DNA of 64,000 bases from CAIYRG01 sp964494505 (GCA_964494505.1 CAZBRO010000018.1:42342-106341); one strand, 5' to 3'; counted from the stretch's first letter, positions 48,987-58,217 are shown. A program made the numbers and translations. Notes: generated by a model not told the origin, from the letters alone.

Positions 48987-49268
48987 ATGAGCGAAGCCAC
49001 CAGTGACGACATTCAATCGCTTCGTGCCGAACTCGGCAATTTGCGGGACGATTTCGCCAAAATCGGCGATATTCTGAAGGAATCGGCGCGGACGCGGGGG
49101 GCGGAAGCCGCGGACCGGCTGCGCGCCAGCGCCGAGCGCGGCTGGAGCGAGGCCAAGAGCACCGCCCAAACCGTGCTCGAGGAGATGGAGGAGCGCCCGC
49201 TCGGCACCGCCCTGGCGGTGTTCGTGGCTGGCATGCTGTTTGGGCTCCTGCTTGGCGGCCGCAGGTAG
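48987..49268 (+). CDS. DUF883/ElaB-YqjD-like membrane-anchored protein
   Basis: A 93-residue protein: a charged, coiled helix for about 70 residues, then a C-terminal hydrophobic helix (GTALAVFVAGMLFGLLLGGR). The PLGTALAVFVAGMLFGLL pattern is the DUF883/ElaB-YqjD signature; such proteins are tail-anchored and some bind ribosomes in stationary phase. GAGAGGGA precedes the ATG. It forms an operon with the next gene. Confidence 0.8.
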   Translation: MSEATSDDIQSLRAELGNLRDDFAKIGDILKESARTRGAEAADRLRASAERGWSEAKSTAQTVLEEMEERPLGTALAVFVAGMLFGLLLGGRR

Positions 49269-49273
49269 CGGTC

Positions 49274-49687
49274 GTGGTCAGCCGCTTTCTGACGCGCCTG
49301 GCGATTTCGCTGGCGGTGATCCTGATCGTGCTGATCGCGGCGATCATCGCCGTGAGCTATTTCGCCTATGCGCTGTATCTGGCGCTGGCAATCGTTCTGG
49401 TTCCACCCGCGGCGGCCGTGATGACCGGCATCCTGGTGCTGGTGGCCGCTATGATCGTCGCGGCGGTAGTACGACAGGGTTCGCGCCCGCGCCGGAGGCC
49501 CGAATACGACGCTCACATGCAAACCTTTGAAAATGCCGCGGAGCTCGGATCGGAATTGGGCCGCAAGCTCAGGGGCGTGCTCGAAGGTCACGCCAGCGGC
49601 GGGCTGCTCGCCGCTCTTATCGCGGGTCTTGCCGTGGGTATCAGCCCCAAGCTGCGCGCGTTCCTCCAGGCGATCCTCAAGCCCTGA
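49274..49687 (+). CDS. Holin-superfamily/YqjE-like membrane protein
   Basis: A 137-residue protein from a GTG start 5 nt after the DUF883-like gene. Two strong N-terminal helices (about 8-33 and 38-67), a basic linker (RQGSRPRRRP), an amphipathic helix and a C-terminal hydrophobic segment are visible. The ElaB-YqjD / YqjE-type pairing is frequent in proteobacteria. Function is unknown, probably envelope stress related (inference). Confidence 0.7.
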   Translation: MVSRFLTRLAISLAVILIVLIAAIIAVSYFAYALYLALAIVLVPPAAAVMTGILVLVAAMIVAAVVRQGSRPRRRPEYDAHMQTFENAAELGSELGRKLRGVLEGHASGGLLAALIAGLAVGISPKLRAFLQAILKP

Positions 49688-49725
49688 CGTTCGCCTGAGA
49701 CGCTTCCTCCTTTGACCAGTTCGCC

Positions 49726-49771
49726 CTGAGGATTTTCCCCTTCCTCAGCCTGAGCGTGTCAAAGCGTGAGC
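49726..49771. repeat. Degenerate palindromic intergenic repeat
   Basis: GCCCTGAGGATTTTCCCCTT followed by CTCAGCCTGAGCGTGTCAAA and GCGTGAG. It resembles the 9.6-kb and 43.5-kb repeats (CTGAGC-GTCGAA core), with mutations. Confidence 0.55.
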
Positions 49772-49850
49772 AGCACCCGGCGCGTCCATTGTCTCCGGCC
49801 GGACAACGCCGCTATTGTCCGCCGCACAAACCATTCAGTCTGAGGACGTT

Positions 49851-50900
49851 ATGGGAAGCATCGATTCCGACGCGCACGTCATCGAGACGATGACGACGTT
49901 CGACTACATCGACCACGAATACCGCCATCTCCGCCCGCGCGTCGTACGCCAGGTCGAGGGCGAGCACGCCCGCAGCAACGAGGGCGGACTTCAGAAGGAG
50001 TTCTGGATCATTGATGGGCGGCTCCAGCCCAAGGAGCATAATGTCGGCTCCAACACCTCGGACGTGTCGCGCGAGATGCGCGACGTCCAGGCGCGGCTCG
50101 ATCACATGGACGCACTCAATATCGACGTCCAGGTCCTCTACCCGACGGTTTTCCTGCGCGCCTGGACGCAAGACCCGACCGTCGAAGTGGCGCTCTGCCG
50201 CAGCTACAATCGCTGGCTCGCGGAAATCTGGAAGCAGGGAAAGGGCCGTCTGCGCTGGGTGGTGATGCCGCCCTTACGTTCCATGGATGAGACTCGCAAG
50301 GAGCTGAAGTTCGGTAAGGAGAACGGCGCCTGCGGGATTTTCGTGCGCGGCCTCGAAGCCGAGATGCGGCTTACCAATCCCTATTTCTTCAAGCTCTATG
50401 AAATGGCGCAGGAATTTGACCTGCCGATCTGTTTCCATTCCGGCAACAACAGCTTCGCCGTGCGCGACATCTACGCGACGGAAGGCGGGTTTGCGCGCTC
50501 AAAGCTCCCGGTTATCGGCGCCTTCCACAATCTGTTGATGGACGAGATTCCGAAGAAATATCCTCGTCTTCGCTGGGGCTTCATCGAGGTGAGCGCTCAG
50601 TGGATTCCGTATGCGTTCAACGATCTGCAGCTGCGTTTCCAACGCAAGGACCGGCGTTTCCCGGACGATGCGCTGAAGGAGAACCGCATCTATGTCGCCT
50701 GCCAGTGTACGGACGATCTCGATTACATCCTGAGGCAGGGAGGAGCGGACAATCTCGTCATCGGCACCGATTACGGCCATGCCGATACCTCCTCGCAGAT
50801 CGAGGCGCTGCGGCTGCTGAAGGAAAATGGAAAGGTCGAAAAATCGGTGGTCGATCGCATCCTGGGCGCCAATGCTCGGGCGTTGTACGGGCTGAACTGA
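49851..50900 (+). CDS. Amidohydrolase, ACMSD/decarboxylase subfamily (3)
   Basis: A 349-residue Amidohydro_2 protein from MGSIDSDAHVIETMTTFDYI (GAGG six bases upstream). Metal motifs include DAH near the start, ICFHSGNN in the middle and VIGTDYGHADTSSQ near the end. It resembles uncharacterised amidohydrolases of aromatic pathways. It is the first gene of a plus-strand unit with an enolase-superfamily enzyme and ABC importer parts. Confidence 0.86.
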   Translation: MGSIDSDAHVIETMTTFDYIDHEYRHLRPRVVRQVEGEHARSNEGGLQKEFWIIDGRLQPKEHNVGSNTSDVSREMRDVQARLDHMDALNIDVQVLYPTVFLRAWTQDPTVEVALCRSYNRWLAEIWKQGKGRLRWVVMPPLRSMDETRKELKFGKENGACGIFVRGLEAEMRLTNPYFFKLYEMAQEFDLPICFHSGNNSFAVRDIYATEGGFARSKLPVIGAFHNLLMDEIPKKYPRLRWGFIEVSAQWIPYAFNDLQLRFQRKDRRFPDDALKENRIYVACQCTDDLDYILRQGGADNLVIGTDYGHADTSSQIEALRLLKENGKVEKSVVDRILGANARALYGLN

Positions 50901-50907
50901 GGCAGTC

Positions 50908-52005
50908 ATGATCGTCACCCGCGCCGAACTTGCGCCCTGCACGATGCGCAAAGAAGACCCGAAGTGGCGCTTTGCGCTCGGCGCCAATCCGGTAACCGAA
51001 GGCGTGATCGTGACCCTCATCGCCGACAACGGCGCCGAAGGTTATGGCTATGCTTCCGCCACGCCGCATATGGGTGCGACGCGCGAGAGTTTGATGGCGG
51101 CGCTGACACGCTTTCAGCCGCTGGTTAAAGGGCGCGACTCGTTCCTGGTGGAAGAAATCCTGCAAGCACTTGACCGGGACCTGGCTGGCCACAATCAGGC
51201 GAAAGCGGCTATCGATTGCGCACTGCACGATCTGAATGCGCGGCTGCTTGGGATTCCGTTGCACCAGCTGTTCGGCGGGCGCGTGCGGGATTGCGTGCCG
51301 ATCCTGCGAATTTTAGCGATCAAGACGCCGGACGAAATGGCCGCGCAGGCTCAGAAGCTGGTGGACCGCGGCTACGCCTATCTCAAGATCAAAGTCCATG
51401 GAGACGTCAGGGAAGACATCGCCCGTGTCCGCGCCATCCGGCGTCAGGTCGGCGACGGCGTCCATCTGACGGTCGATGCGAACCAGTCCTATTCGGTGAA
51501 GGATGCGATTGCAGCACTCACGCGCATGGCGGAGTTCGACATCGATCTGGCCGAACAGCCGGTTAAGGCCGGCGATCTTGCGGGCCTGAAGCTGGTGACG
51601 GATTCCGTGCCGGTCACGGTCGAAGCCGATGAGAGTGCCGCGAGCCTCACCGATGTGATGCATCTCGTCTCGAACCGCATCGTGGATGCAGTGAGCCTGA
51701 AAATCCCCAAGCTCGGAGGCTTGCGCAACACGCTCGCGGCGGCCTGCATCTGCGAAGCGGGCCATGTGCGCTATCGCATGGGCGCAGCGGTCGGCTCGCG
51801 GCTATTGTCCGCCCAGGCGATGCATCTGGCGGCAGCGCTCCCCAACGTCGATTACGCCTGCGAACTCGGCGAATTCGACCGGCTGCTCGACGATCCGTTC
51901 GAAGGCATCGAGATCGAGAGCGGGCATCTCAGGCTTCCGGAAGGACCGGGTTGCGGCGTTCGTCCGCGCCCCCTTCCCCGCCAATTGAAAGCGGTGGACT
52001 CGTGA
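50908..52005 (+). CDS. Mandelate racemase/muconate lactonizing enzyme family protein
   Basis: A 365-residue enolase-superfamily enzyme. The KxK catalytic motif is YLKIKVHGD, and metal ligands are in VDANQSY (Asp), LAEQPV (Glu) and VEADES (Asp-Glu). The second base Lys lies in VSLKIPKLGG. The layout fits muconate cycloisomerase or dipeptide epimerase types; the substrate is open. It is 7 nt after the amidohydrolase gene and overlaps the binding-protein gene (GTGA). Confidence 0.88.
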   Translation: MIVTRAELAPCTMRKEDPKWRFALGANPVTEGVIVTLIADNGAEGYGYASATPHMGATRESLMAALTRFQPLVKGRDSFLVEEILQALDRDLAGHNQAKAAIDCALHDLNARLLGIPLHQLFGGRVRDCVPILRILAIKTPDEMAAQAQKLVDRGYAYLKIKVHGDVREDIARVRAIRRQVGDGVHLTVDANQSYSVKDAIAALTRMAEFDIDLAEQPVKAGDLAGLKLVTDSVPVTVEADESAASLTDVMHLVSNRIVDAVSLKIPKLGGLRNTLAAACICEAGHVRYRMGAAVGSRLLSAQAMHLAAALPNVDYACELGEFDRLLDDPFEGIEIESGHLRLPEGPGCGVRPRPLPRQLKAVDS

Positions 52006-53069
52006 ACACGCGGCGCGAAATCCTGTTGGGATTTACCGGCCTTGCGCTCGCGGCCCCTGCCTTCGCCGCGGAGCCGAACATCGCCACCTATCGCGGGCCC
52101 GATCGGCAACAGCGCATTCTCGACGGCGCCAGGCGCGAAGGCAAAGTCGGATTCTACTCCGGCATGATCGAGAACCAGGCGCTGCGCCCGATGGCCGATG
52201 CCTTCAAGAAAAAATACCCCTTCGTCGCGGTCGAATATTGGCGCGGCGATTCCCGCGCGCTGGTGCAGAAAGCATTGACCGAACGGCGCGCTGGCCGCGT
52301 GACCGGCGATATCCTCGAATCCACCGGTGGTGCGGAAGCGCTCATCCGCGCGGGCGCGGTCGAGCCGTTCTTTTCCCCGTCGACCGCCGGTTTTCCCCAA
52401 ACCTATGTCGATCCCGCCGGCATGTGGGCAGCATCGAGGCTCGATTATTTCGGGATGGCCTACAACACACGCCAGGTGAGTGCAGCCGATGTGCCGAAAA
52501 CCTACGAGGCGCTGCTCGATCCGAAATGGAAAGGCACAATCGCCTGGCGCGCGGATTCCGAAGTGGGAGCGGAGCTTTTCATCGCGGGCGTGATCCGCGA
52601 GATGGGGAAGGACAAGGGTGAGGCTTATTTGAAGCGGCTCGCCGCCCAGCGCATCGTGAATTACGCCGGGAGCGCTCGCGCGCTGGTGGATCGCGTCGGC
52701 GAGGGCGAATACAAGCTGGCGCTGGAAATCTATGCGCACCATCCGATCATCAGCAAAGCCAAAGGCGCGGCCCTGGAGACGCAGATGCTCGACCCCGTGC
52801 CGTCTGCGCTCAGCACCATTCAGCTTGCGAGGAATGCGCCGCATCCCAACGCCGCCATGCTGTTCATCGATTTCGCGCTGTCGAAGGAAGGGCAGGAAGT
52901 CTTGCGCGCGGCGCAATATCTCTCGCCCAATCCGCAGGTGGATACCGATCCCTCCTTGCGCAAGATCATCCCACGCTTGAATGGGATGAAAGAGACCGTG
53001 TTCACGCCCGAGCTGATGTTCCAAACCCGCGACGAAGCCAACGCGCTGTTCAACAAATATTTCCGCTGA
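52002..53069 (+). CDS. ABC transporter substrate-binding protein, Fe/polyamine-type
   Basis: A 355-residue periplasmic protein starting with GTG (MNTRREILLGFTGLALAAPA), with a twin-arginine-like RR in the leader. The fold is that of FbpA/AfuA-type proteins (NIATYRGPDRQQRILDGARR, EGKVGFYSGMIENQALRPMA), used for iron, thiamine or organic ligands. The start overlaps the preceding stop by three. An ABC ATPase follows 18 nt later, but there is no permease gene beside them. Confidence 0.85.
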   Translation: MNTRREILLGFTGLALAAPAFAAEPNIATYRGPDRQQRILDGARREGKVGFYSGMIENQALRPMADAFKKKYPFVAVEYWRGDSRALVQKALTERRAGRVTGDILESTGGAEALIRAGAVEPFFSPSTAGFPQTYVDPAGMWAASRLDYFGMAYNTRQVSAADVPKTYEALLDPKWKGTIAWRADSEVGAELFIAGVIREMGKDKGEAYLKRLAAQRIVNYAGSARALVDRVGEGEYKLALEIYAHHPIISKAKGAALETQMLDPVPSALSTIQLARNAPHPNAAMLFIDFALSKEGQEVLRAAQYLSPNPQVDTDPSLRKIIPRLNGMKETVFTPELMFQTRDEANALFNKYFR

Positions 53070-53087
53070 GCGGCGCGGGGGGCGCGG

Positions 53088-54200
53088 GTGCTGCACGTCG
53101 AGAATCTCAAAAAACAATATGTGAGCTTCGAGGGCAAACCGGGCGGCGGCGTGCTGGGGGTCAGCTTCGACATTCGCGAAGGCGAATTGTTCACGCTCCT
53201 GGGCCCGTCCGGCTGCGGCAAGACCACGACGCTGCGCGCGGTTGCCGGACTCGAAACGCCGGATCAAGGCCGCATCCGCATCGCGGGCCGCGAGATGTTC
53301 AATTCGGACACGGGCACGAACATCGCGCTGTACGACCGCGACATCGGCATGGTGTTCCAATCCTATGCCATCTGGCCCCACATGAGCGTGTTCGAGAACG
53401 CGGCCTATCCTTTGCGCGTTTCGCGCGGGCGCCGCTATGCGCAAGCCGAAATCGAAGCCAAGACCATGCGCACCCTCGAGATGGTTGGCTTGGGCGCGTT
53501 CGCCAAACGCCCCGCGACGCAATTGTCGGGTGGCCAGCAGCAGCGGCTGGCGCTGGCGCGCGCGCTGACGCGCGAGCCGCGGCTGCTGTTGCTGGACGAG
53601 CCGCTGTCGAACCTGGATGCGCAATTGCGCGAGCAGATGCGGGTAGAGCTGAAGCGGCTCCAGCAGGAGACAGGCGTCACCGCCGTCTATGTCACGCACG
53701 ACCAGGCCGAAGCGCTTGCCATATCCGACCGCATCGCAGTGATGAGCGAAGGCCGCATCGTGCAAGTGGGCGCGCCCAAGGAGATCTATGGAAGGCCCGC
53801 ATCGGAATTCGTGGCCAATTTCATCGGACGGACGAATTTGCTGCGCGGCGTGCTGACGCGCGATGCGGCGGCGGAATCGATCGCGCCGGTGAAGACGGAG
53901 ATGGGAGAGGTGCTGTGCTTTTTCCCGAATGCGCGTCCGTCCGGGGATGCCATCGCCCTGGTGGTGCGGCCGGAGCACATCGCCATTGGCCGCGATAACG
54001 GGGCCGGCGAGGCCACGGATGCAAACCGGCTCGTCGGTCAGGTGATGCGCGAAATCTATCTGGGCGAGATCGTGGAGTATCTGGTGCAGACCGGCGGCGC
54101 CGAGATTCTCGTGCGCACGCTTTTTGGCGGCGTGAGCAAAGGCGACGCCGTCGTGCTGAGCTTTTCCGCCGAGAACACCATTGCGTTGGCTCAGAGCTGA
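53088..54200 (+). CDS. ABC transporter ATP-binding protein, PotA/FbpC-like
   Basis: A 370-residue ATPase from a GTG start. Walker A GPSGCGKTTTLRAVAG, Q-loop FQSYAIWPHMSVFENAAYPL, signature LSGGQQQRLALARAL and Walker B LLLLDEPLSNLDAQLRE are all present, and the C-terminus has a TOBE domain (VVRPEHIAIGRDN). These ATPases serve Fe, sulfate, polyamine or phosphonate importers. Directly downstream the strand reverses, and no transmembrane subunit was seen. Confidence 0.92.
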   Translation: MLHVENLKKQYVSFEGKPGGGVLGVSFDIREGELFTLLGPSGCGKTTTLRAVAGLETPDQGRIRIAGREMFNSDTGTNIALYDRDIGMVFQSYAIWPHMSVFENAAYPLRVSRGRRYAQAEIEAKTMRTLEMVGLGAFAKRPATQLSGGQQQRLALARALTREPRLLLLDEPLSNLDAQLREQMRVELKRLQQETGVTAVYVTHDQAEALAISDRIAVMSEGRIVQVGAPKEIYGRPASEFVANFIGRTNLLRGVLTRDAAAESIAPVKTEMGEVLCFFPNARPSGDAIALVVRPEHIAIGRDNGAGEATDANRLVGQVMREIYLGEIVEYLVQTGGAEILVRTLFGGVSKGDAVVLSFSAENTIALAQS

Positions 54201-54935
54201 TCAGACGAGGCCGCGTCCCTGAATCGCGCGCTTCCACAAATTCCAGGCGCGGTCCTGCTGACCGTCATTGGCCTTCGCCGATTCCACAGCCTCACCCGGC
54301 GTCAGATACGTCGGCGCGCCGAGCCGCAAGGCTTCCGACTGCTGGCGCGCATTCACCTCGGCGTACACGGCGCGATAGACCGCCTGGCGCAAATTGAACC
54401 CCACGACGGTCGAGCCATGGCCGCGCATCAGCACGATATTGTGGCCGCCCAACGAATGGGCGAGCGCGCGGCCAAGCTCCGGGGTGCGCACCAGCATGTC
54501 GCTGGTCGGCCCCGCCGTGTCGCGGATTTCGAACACCGGCGCGCCGTCGCCGATGAAGCCCGCCATATGGGACAGGGGCTTCAGCTTCGCGTCCGGCACG
54601 ACGCTGAAAGGGATCACGGCAGCGGAATGGCTGTGCACGACGGCCACGACGTCGGGCCGCGCGGCGTAAATCTCGCCGTGGATGAAGCGTTCCAAATAGG
54701 GTGTCGGCGCATCGTCCGAAACGGGGCGCCCACCGAGATGGATCGCCATCAGATCATCGGCCGTCACCAATGCCGGCGCCATGCTGCGCGAGATGATGAA
54801 TTGCGATGGGTCTTCCGGATGGCGCACGCTGGCATGGCCGAACCCGTCGACCACGCCCAAGTGAAACAGGATCCGATTGGCGTCGACCAAATCTTCGATC
54901 AGCGCCGGATTGGCATTGGCAACCGCGCGATCCAT
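54201..54935 (-). CDS. Class II aldolase/adducin-family protein
   Basis: A 244-residue zinc aldolase-fold protein. Zinc ligands are HSHS near residue 102 and RGHGS near 172, with catalytic Glu candidates near them. It could cleave a hydroxy acid, or decarboxylate/isomerise (AraD, fuculose-phosphate aldolase relatives). It overlaps the stop of the DapA-family gene by one base (TAATG), so it is the last gene of a four-or-more-gene minus-strand unit. Confidence 0.87.
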   Translation of the reverse strand: MDRAVANANPALIEDLVDANRILFHLGVVDGFGHASVRHPEDPSQFIISRSMAPALVTADDLMAIHLGGRPVSDDAPTPYLERFIHGEIYAARPDVVAVVHSHSAAVIPFSVVPDAKLKPLSHMAGFIGDGAPVFEIRDTAGPTSDMLVRTPELGRALAHSLGGHNIVLMRGHGSTVVGFNLRQAVYRAVYAEVNARQQSEALRLGAPTYLTPGEAVESAKANDGQQDRAWNLWKRAIQGRGLV

Positions 54936-55837
54936 TACACCAGCCCCGCGCGCTGCAGAACCGCGTCCAATCGGGCGCGCAATTCCGGCGTCGTCGGCAC
55001 CATCGGCAGGCGATGGTTTTCATTCGGCAGCAGCCCCATGCGCTTCATCATGTATTTCATCGGGATCGGATTGGTATCGAAGAACACGGACTGGTTCAGC
55101 TCCCATAGCTCGTAATGCAGCGCGCGGCCGCGCTTCAAGTCGCCGCCCGCCGTCGCGGCATAAAGCTCCTGTACCTTGCCGGGCATCAGATTGCCGACGG
55201 CGCTCATCAGACCGTGCGCGCCGAGGCACACCATCGGGAAAGACAAATCCTCAAGTCCGACATGGATGCGGAATTCATCCCCGAGCTTCAGGATGAGATC
55301 GCTGACCAGCTTGAGGTCGTCCACGGCATGCTTGATGCCGACGAGATTGGGAGCAGCCTCCGCGATACGCGCGACCGTCTCGGCGGTCACGTTCACCGCC
55401 GCGCGGCCGGGGATGTGATAGATCATCACCGGCAGGTCGGTGCGCTTGCAAAGGTCGAGGTAATAGGCTTCGAGCCCTCGTTGCGGCGGGCGGATGAAAT
55501 AGGGCGTCACGATCAGGAGCGCATCGGCGCCGGCTTTTTCGGCGGCTTCGGTCATCACCACCGTGTCGGCGTGATTCTGCGTACCTGTCGCGGCCACAAT
55601 TTGGATGCGCTTGTTGGCGGCGGCAATCGCGACCTTCACCAATTGCGTGCGTTCATCGGGCGTCAGCGTGGAAGGCTCTCCCGTCGTGCCCGTCACCACG
55701 ATGCCGGGCGAGCCACCCTTCACGTGGAATTCCACCAGCTTCGCATAGGTGTCGTAATCGACACTGCCGTCGTCCTTGAACGGAGTCACGACGGGGGGAA
55801 ATGAACCCTTCAGAGCCTTCTCATCGAGCCGGATCAT
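54935..55837 (-). CDS. Dihydrodipicolinate synthase-family aldolase/lyase
   Basis: A 300-residue DapA-superfamily protein. GTTGEPSTLTPDERTQLV, the catalytic Tyr in MIYHIPGRAAVNV and the Schiff-base Lys in LVGIKHAVDDLKL are present. A lysine role is possible, but the neighbours (bicupin, class II aldolase) favour a catabolic aldolase or hydratase-aldolase acting on a ring-cleavage product. It starts 1 nt after the bicupin gene. Confidence 0.88.
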   Translation of the reverse strand: MIRLDEKALKGSFPPVVTPFKDDGSVDYDTYAKLVEFHVKGGSPGIVVTGTTGEPSTLTPDERTQLVKVAIAAANKRIQIVAATGTQNHADTVVMTEAAEKAGADALLIVTPYFIRPPQRGLEAYYLDLCKRTDLPVMIYHIPGRAAVNVTAETVARIAEAAPNLVGIKHAVDDLKLVSDLILKLGDEFRIHVGLEDLSFPMVCLGAHGLMSAVGNLMPGKVQELYAATAGGDLKRGRALHYELWELNQSVFFDTNPIPMKYMMKRMGLLPNENHRLPMVPTTPELRARLDAVLQRAGLV

Positions 55838-55838
55838 G

Positions 55839-56924
55839 TCAGCCCGCCGCCCGGTTGGTGCCGACGCCCTCTTCGACGCCGAGCACGGCCATGGGCAATT
55901 TCAGGCTTTCCTGCCAGAGCAGGCTTTCCATCGCGATGTTCAGCGGCTGGTCCTGCACGGTCAGCTCATACACATAATCGTCGTGGGAAGCGTGATTGTG
56001 CACCGCCCAGCCGGGCGCCGAGAGCATCAGATCGCCCGCCTTCCACTGATAGACCTTGCCTTCCACGGTCGAACGGCCCGTGCCGTGGAAATAGTAATTG
56101 ATCGCGGCCGAGGTATGCCGGTGCGGCCGGTCCACGATTTTCGGCGGGCGGATGGTCATGGTGGCAAAGAAGTTGGGCGTGGTGCCGTTGGTGCGGCCGG
56201 TCATCGGGTTAAAGAGCAGATACAGCCGCCGCCCGACATAGTCCTTGCCCAACGCCTCCAATCTGTCGAGATGGGATTTCACCTCGGCCCACGGCCAATG
56301 AAGCGCGGGCGATTCCACCGTCGGCGGATTGATCAGTATCTCATACGGCATCAGGTAGGCGCCTTCATCGTTCAGCTTGAACGTGCCGAACGGGCTCGCG
56401 CGCCGCTTCTTGTCCTCCTCCGACAATTCCTCGTGCTTCACCGCCTGAACCGGTGGCGGATTCTCCTCGACATAATGCACGTTCATCATGTCGAGCAGCG
56501 CCGCGTTGGAATAGGTCAGCCGCACGAACAATCCGTCACCCGTGTTCTGATGCCAGTAGGGCTGCATCGAGGGCGTGTTCCACACGTCATAGAGGTTCAC
56601 GTCCCAGCGCTTGCCGCCGGCAAAGGACGCGCCCTGCCCCTGGATCACGAAATTCACCTGGGTCGAGTTCTGGCGGAACGGCACCGTGCGTTCGCCGGGC
56701 TTCAGCACGTCGAGCGCGACCTCGATGCCGGGCGCCAAGCCGTTGGATTTCTGGTTTCGCGGGTGCACGAACAGCGACCTGCGGCGGCCGTTGGGCGGCT
56801 GGGGCAAAGACGCCAGCCGCTCGATTTCGGTGTCGATTTCCTCCTTCGGGATCACAATAGGCTCCCAAAGATCGAGCGGTTTCGGCGTCGCTCCGGTGAA
56901 ATCGCGGAAATAGTCGTTACGCAT
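55839..56924 (-). CDS. Bicupin protein, gentisate/salicylate dioxygenase-like
   Basis: A 361-residue two-cupin protein. The second cupin has metal His residues in PHRHTSAAINYYFHGTGRST and APGWAVHNHAS. The first has FRQNSTQVNFVIQGQG, without the HxH of an active site. Ring-cleaving dioxygenases of the gentisate group often keep one functional cupin, but there it is usually the first. It probably opens a hydroxylated aromatic ring or is a related isomerase. A promoter with direct repeats lies about 180 nt upstream. Confidence 0.82.
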   Translation of the reverse strand: MRNDYFRDFTGATPKPLDLWEPIVIPKEEIDTEIERLASLPQPPNGRRRSLFVHPRNQKSNGLAPGIEVALDVLKPGERTVPFRQNSTQVNFVIQGQGASFAGGKRWDVNLYDVWNTPSMQPYWHQNTGDGLFVRLTYSNAALLDMMNVHYVEENPPPVQAVKHEELSEEDKKRRASPFGTFKLNDEGAYLMPYEILINPPTVESPALHWPWAEVKSHLDRLEALGKDYVGRRLYLLFNPMTGRTNGTTPNFFATMTIRPPKIVDRPHRHTSAAINYYFHGTGRSTVEGKVYQWKAGDLMLSAPGWAVHNHASHDDYVYELTVQDQPLNIAMESLLWQESLKLPMAVLGVEEGVGTNRAAG

Positions 56925-57104
56925 CGGCCACTCCTTCAGGCGGCAAAACCCAGTTCATACCGCAAGATAGCCCAAGCCCTCTTGCTTTGCCTGCGACATG
57001 GCGGGCGGGCGGGGCGGACATTCGAAACACCCCCCTCCCCCCTTTTGCAGGATTTTCCGGCATCGGATTCCAATGTTTCCAAAGACATACGCCAGCTTTG
57101 TGAA

Positions 57105-57145
57105 ATTTTATAAGGTGCCAATAACGGTGCAATTACGGTGCAATT
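57105..57145 (-). promoter_or_regulatory. Promoter with tandem direct-repeat operator
   Basis: On the plus strand ACGGTGCAATT occurs twice in tandem (57124-57134, 57135-57145), and a degenerate third copy (AAGGTGCCAAT, 57112-57122) is adjacent. On the minus strand they precede a TATAAAAT -10 (complement of 57105-57112). The operator should bind a regulator for the bicupin/DapA/aldolase unit. The rest of the 303-bp gap shows no gene. Confidence 0.55.
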
Positions 57146-57227
57146 CGGTACCAGGGGCTGCGGCGGTTTCAGGTCGCTCATCCTGCATGATATGGGGTCG
57201 GGCGGCAGCGAACGCCATGCGGCGGAC

Positions 57228-58217
57228 TCAAGAGACGGTCAGGCGCGGCTGGGCGGGCGTGGGATGCGGGAACGGCCGCCCGCCGCCTTTGGCGCGCACC
57301 CGCTTCAGGATTTCGATGCCAAGCGCCAAGTCGGACAAACCCATCCCCATGGCCTTGAACAGCGTGACGTCGGCGCCTTTGGGCCGCTCGGCCTTCGCCG
57401 CCACCAGTTCGGACAATGGCCGCACTTGCGACCAATCGCCTTCGCCGAACCGTTTCCGGAATTCCGCGCTCAAGCCTTTCACCGATTCCACCATGTCCAC
57501 GGCGATTGCCCCGACCCGGTCGAACACGTCCTGGGTGAATTCCTCCCGCTCCGGCGTGATCGCGCCGACCGCGTTCAGATGCGTGCCGGGCGCGATCATG
57601 GCGGCGGTGAGAATGGGCGTGCGCGCCCGCGTCACCAGCGTGACGATGGGCGCATCCTTCACCGCTTCTTCCACGGAAGCCGCTTCAACCAACGCCGAGG
57701 CCGGGAACAGCTTCTCCAGCCGCGCAATAAAAGCACGCCGGTTTTCCGCCGTCGGGCTGAACACACGGATGCGCTTCAATGGACGCACCGCGGCGACGGC
57801 GACCACCTGCGTTATGGCCTGCTTGCCCGTGCCAACAATAGCGAGGTCGTCGGCGTCGGCGCGCGCCATGCGGGCCGTGGCGACGCCGGAGATACCGCCG
57901 GTGCGCATCTGCCCCAGCGCAAAGGCTTCGATGATGGCTTCGAGCTTGCCCGTGTCGCTGTTCCACAGCGTGACCAGCGGCGTGGCGCCGCCTGCGGTAT
58001 GCGCCCAGGTCTTGGTGCCGACGACGTGAGCGCCTTCGACGACCGCGCCGATGGCGTGCAGCGTGTGATGGCCGCCCCAAATCTGATGGGTCTTCTCCAT
58101 GTTCCGCGCGGTGCCAGCGGCTTCGAGGGCAAGTCCCGCTTCCAACGCCGGTATCGCCTCAGGCAGACTCAGCGCGTCGACGACGTCCCTTTCGGTGATC
58201 CACAGCGGCTCGGTCAC
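57228..58217 (-). CDS. Ornithine cyclodeaminase/mu-crystallin family protein
   Basis: A 329-residue NAD-binding protein, GTG start in a GTGA overlap. Signature pieces are GTKTWAHTAGGATPLVTLWN, ALGQMRTGGISGVATARMAR and ADDLAIVGTGKQAITQVVAV (NAD motif GTGKQA). The family includes ornithine cyclodeaminase, alanine dehydrogenase and ketimine reductases. It lies among catabolic genes, so a dehydrogenase role is as likely as a cyclodeaminase role. Confidence 0.88.
   Translation of the reverse strand: MTEPLWITERDVVDALSLPEAIPALEAGLALEAAGTARNMEKTHQIWGGHHTLHAIGAVVEGAHVVGTKTWAHTAGGATPLVTLWNSDTGKLEAIIEAFALGQMRTGGISGVATARMARADADDLAIVGTGKQAITQVVAVAAVRPLKRIRVFSPTAENRRAFIARLEKLFPASALVEAASVEEAVKDAPIVTLVTRARTPILTAAMIAPGTHLNAVGAITPEREEFTQDVFDRVGAIAVDMVESVKGLSAEFRKRFGEGDWSQVRPLSELVAAKAERPKGADVTLFKAMGMGLSDLALGIEILKRVRAKGGGRPFPHPTPAQPRLTVS

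Noticed and set aside
51852..53978. 708-codon minus-strand frame opposite the ABC genes
   Set aside because: Shadow of the enolase-superfamily, binding-protein and ATPase genes, which all have clear motifs.
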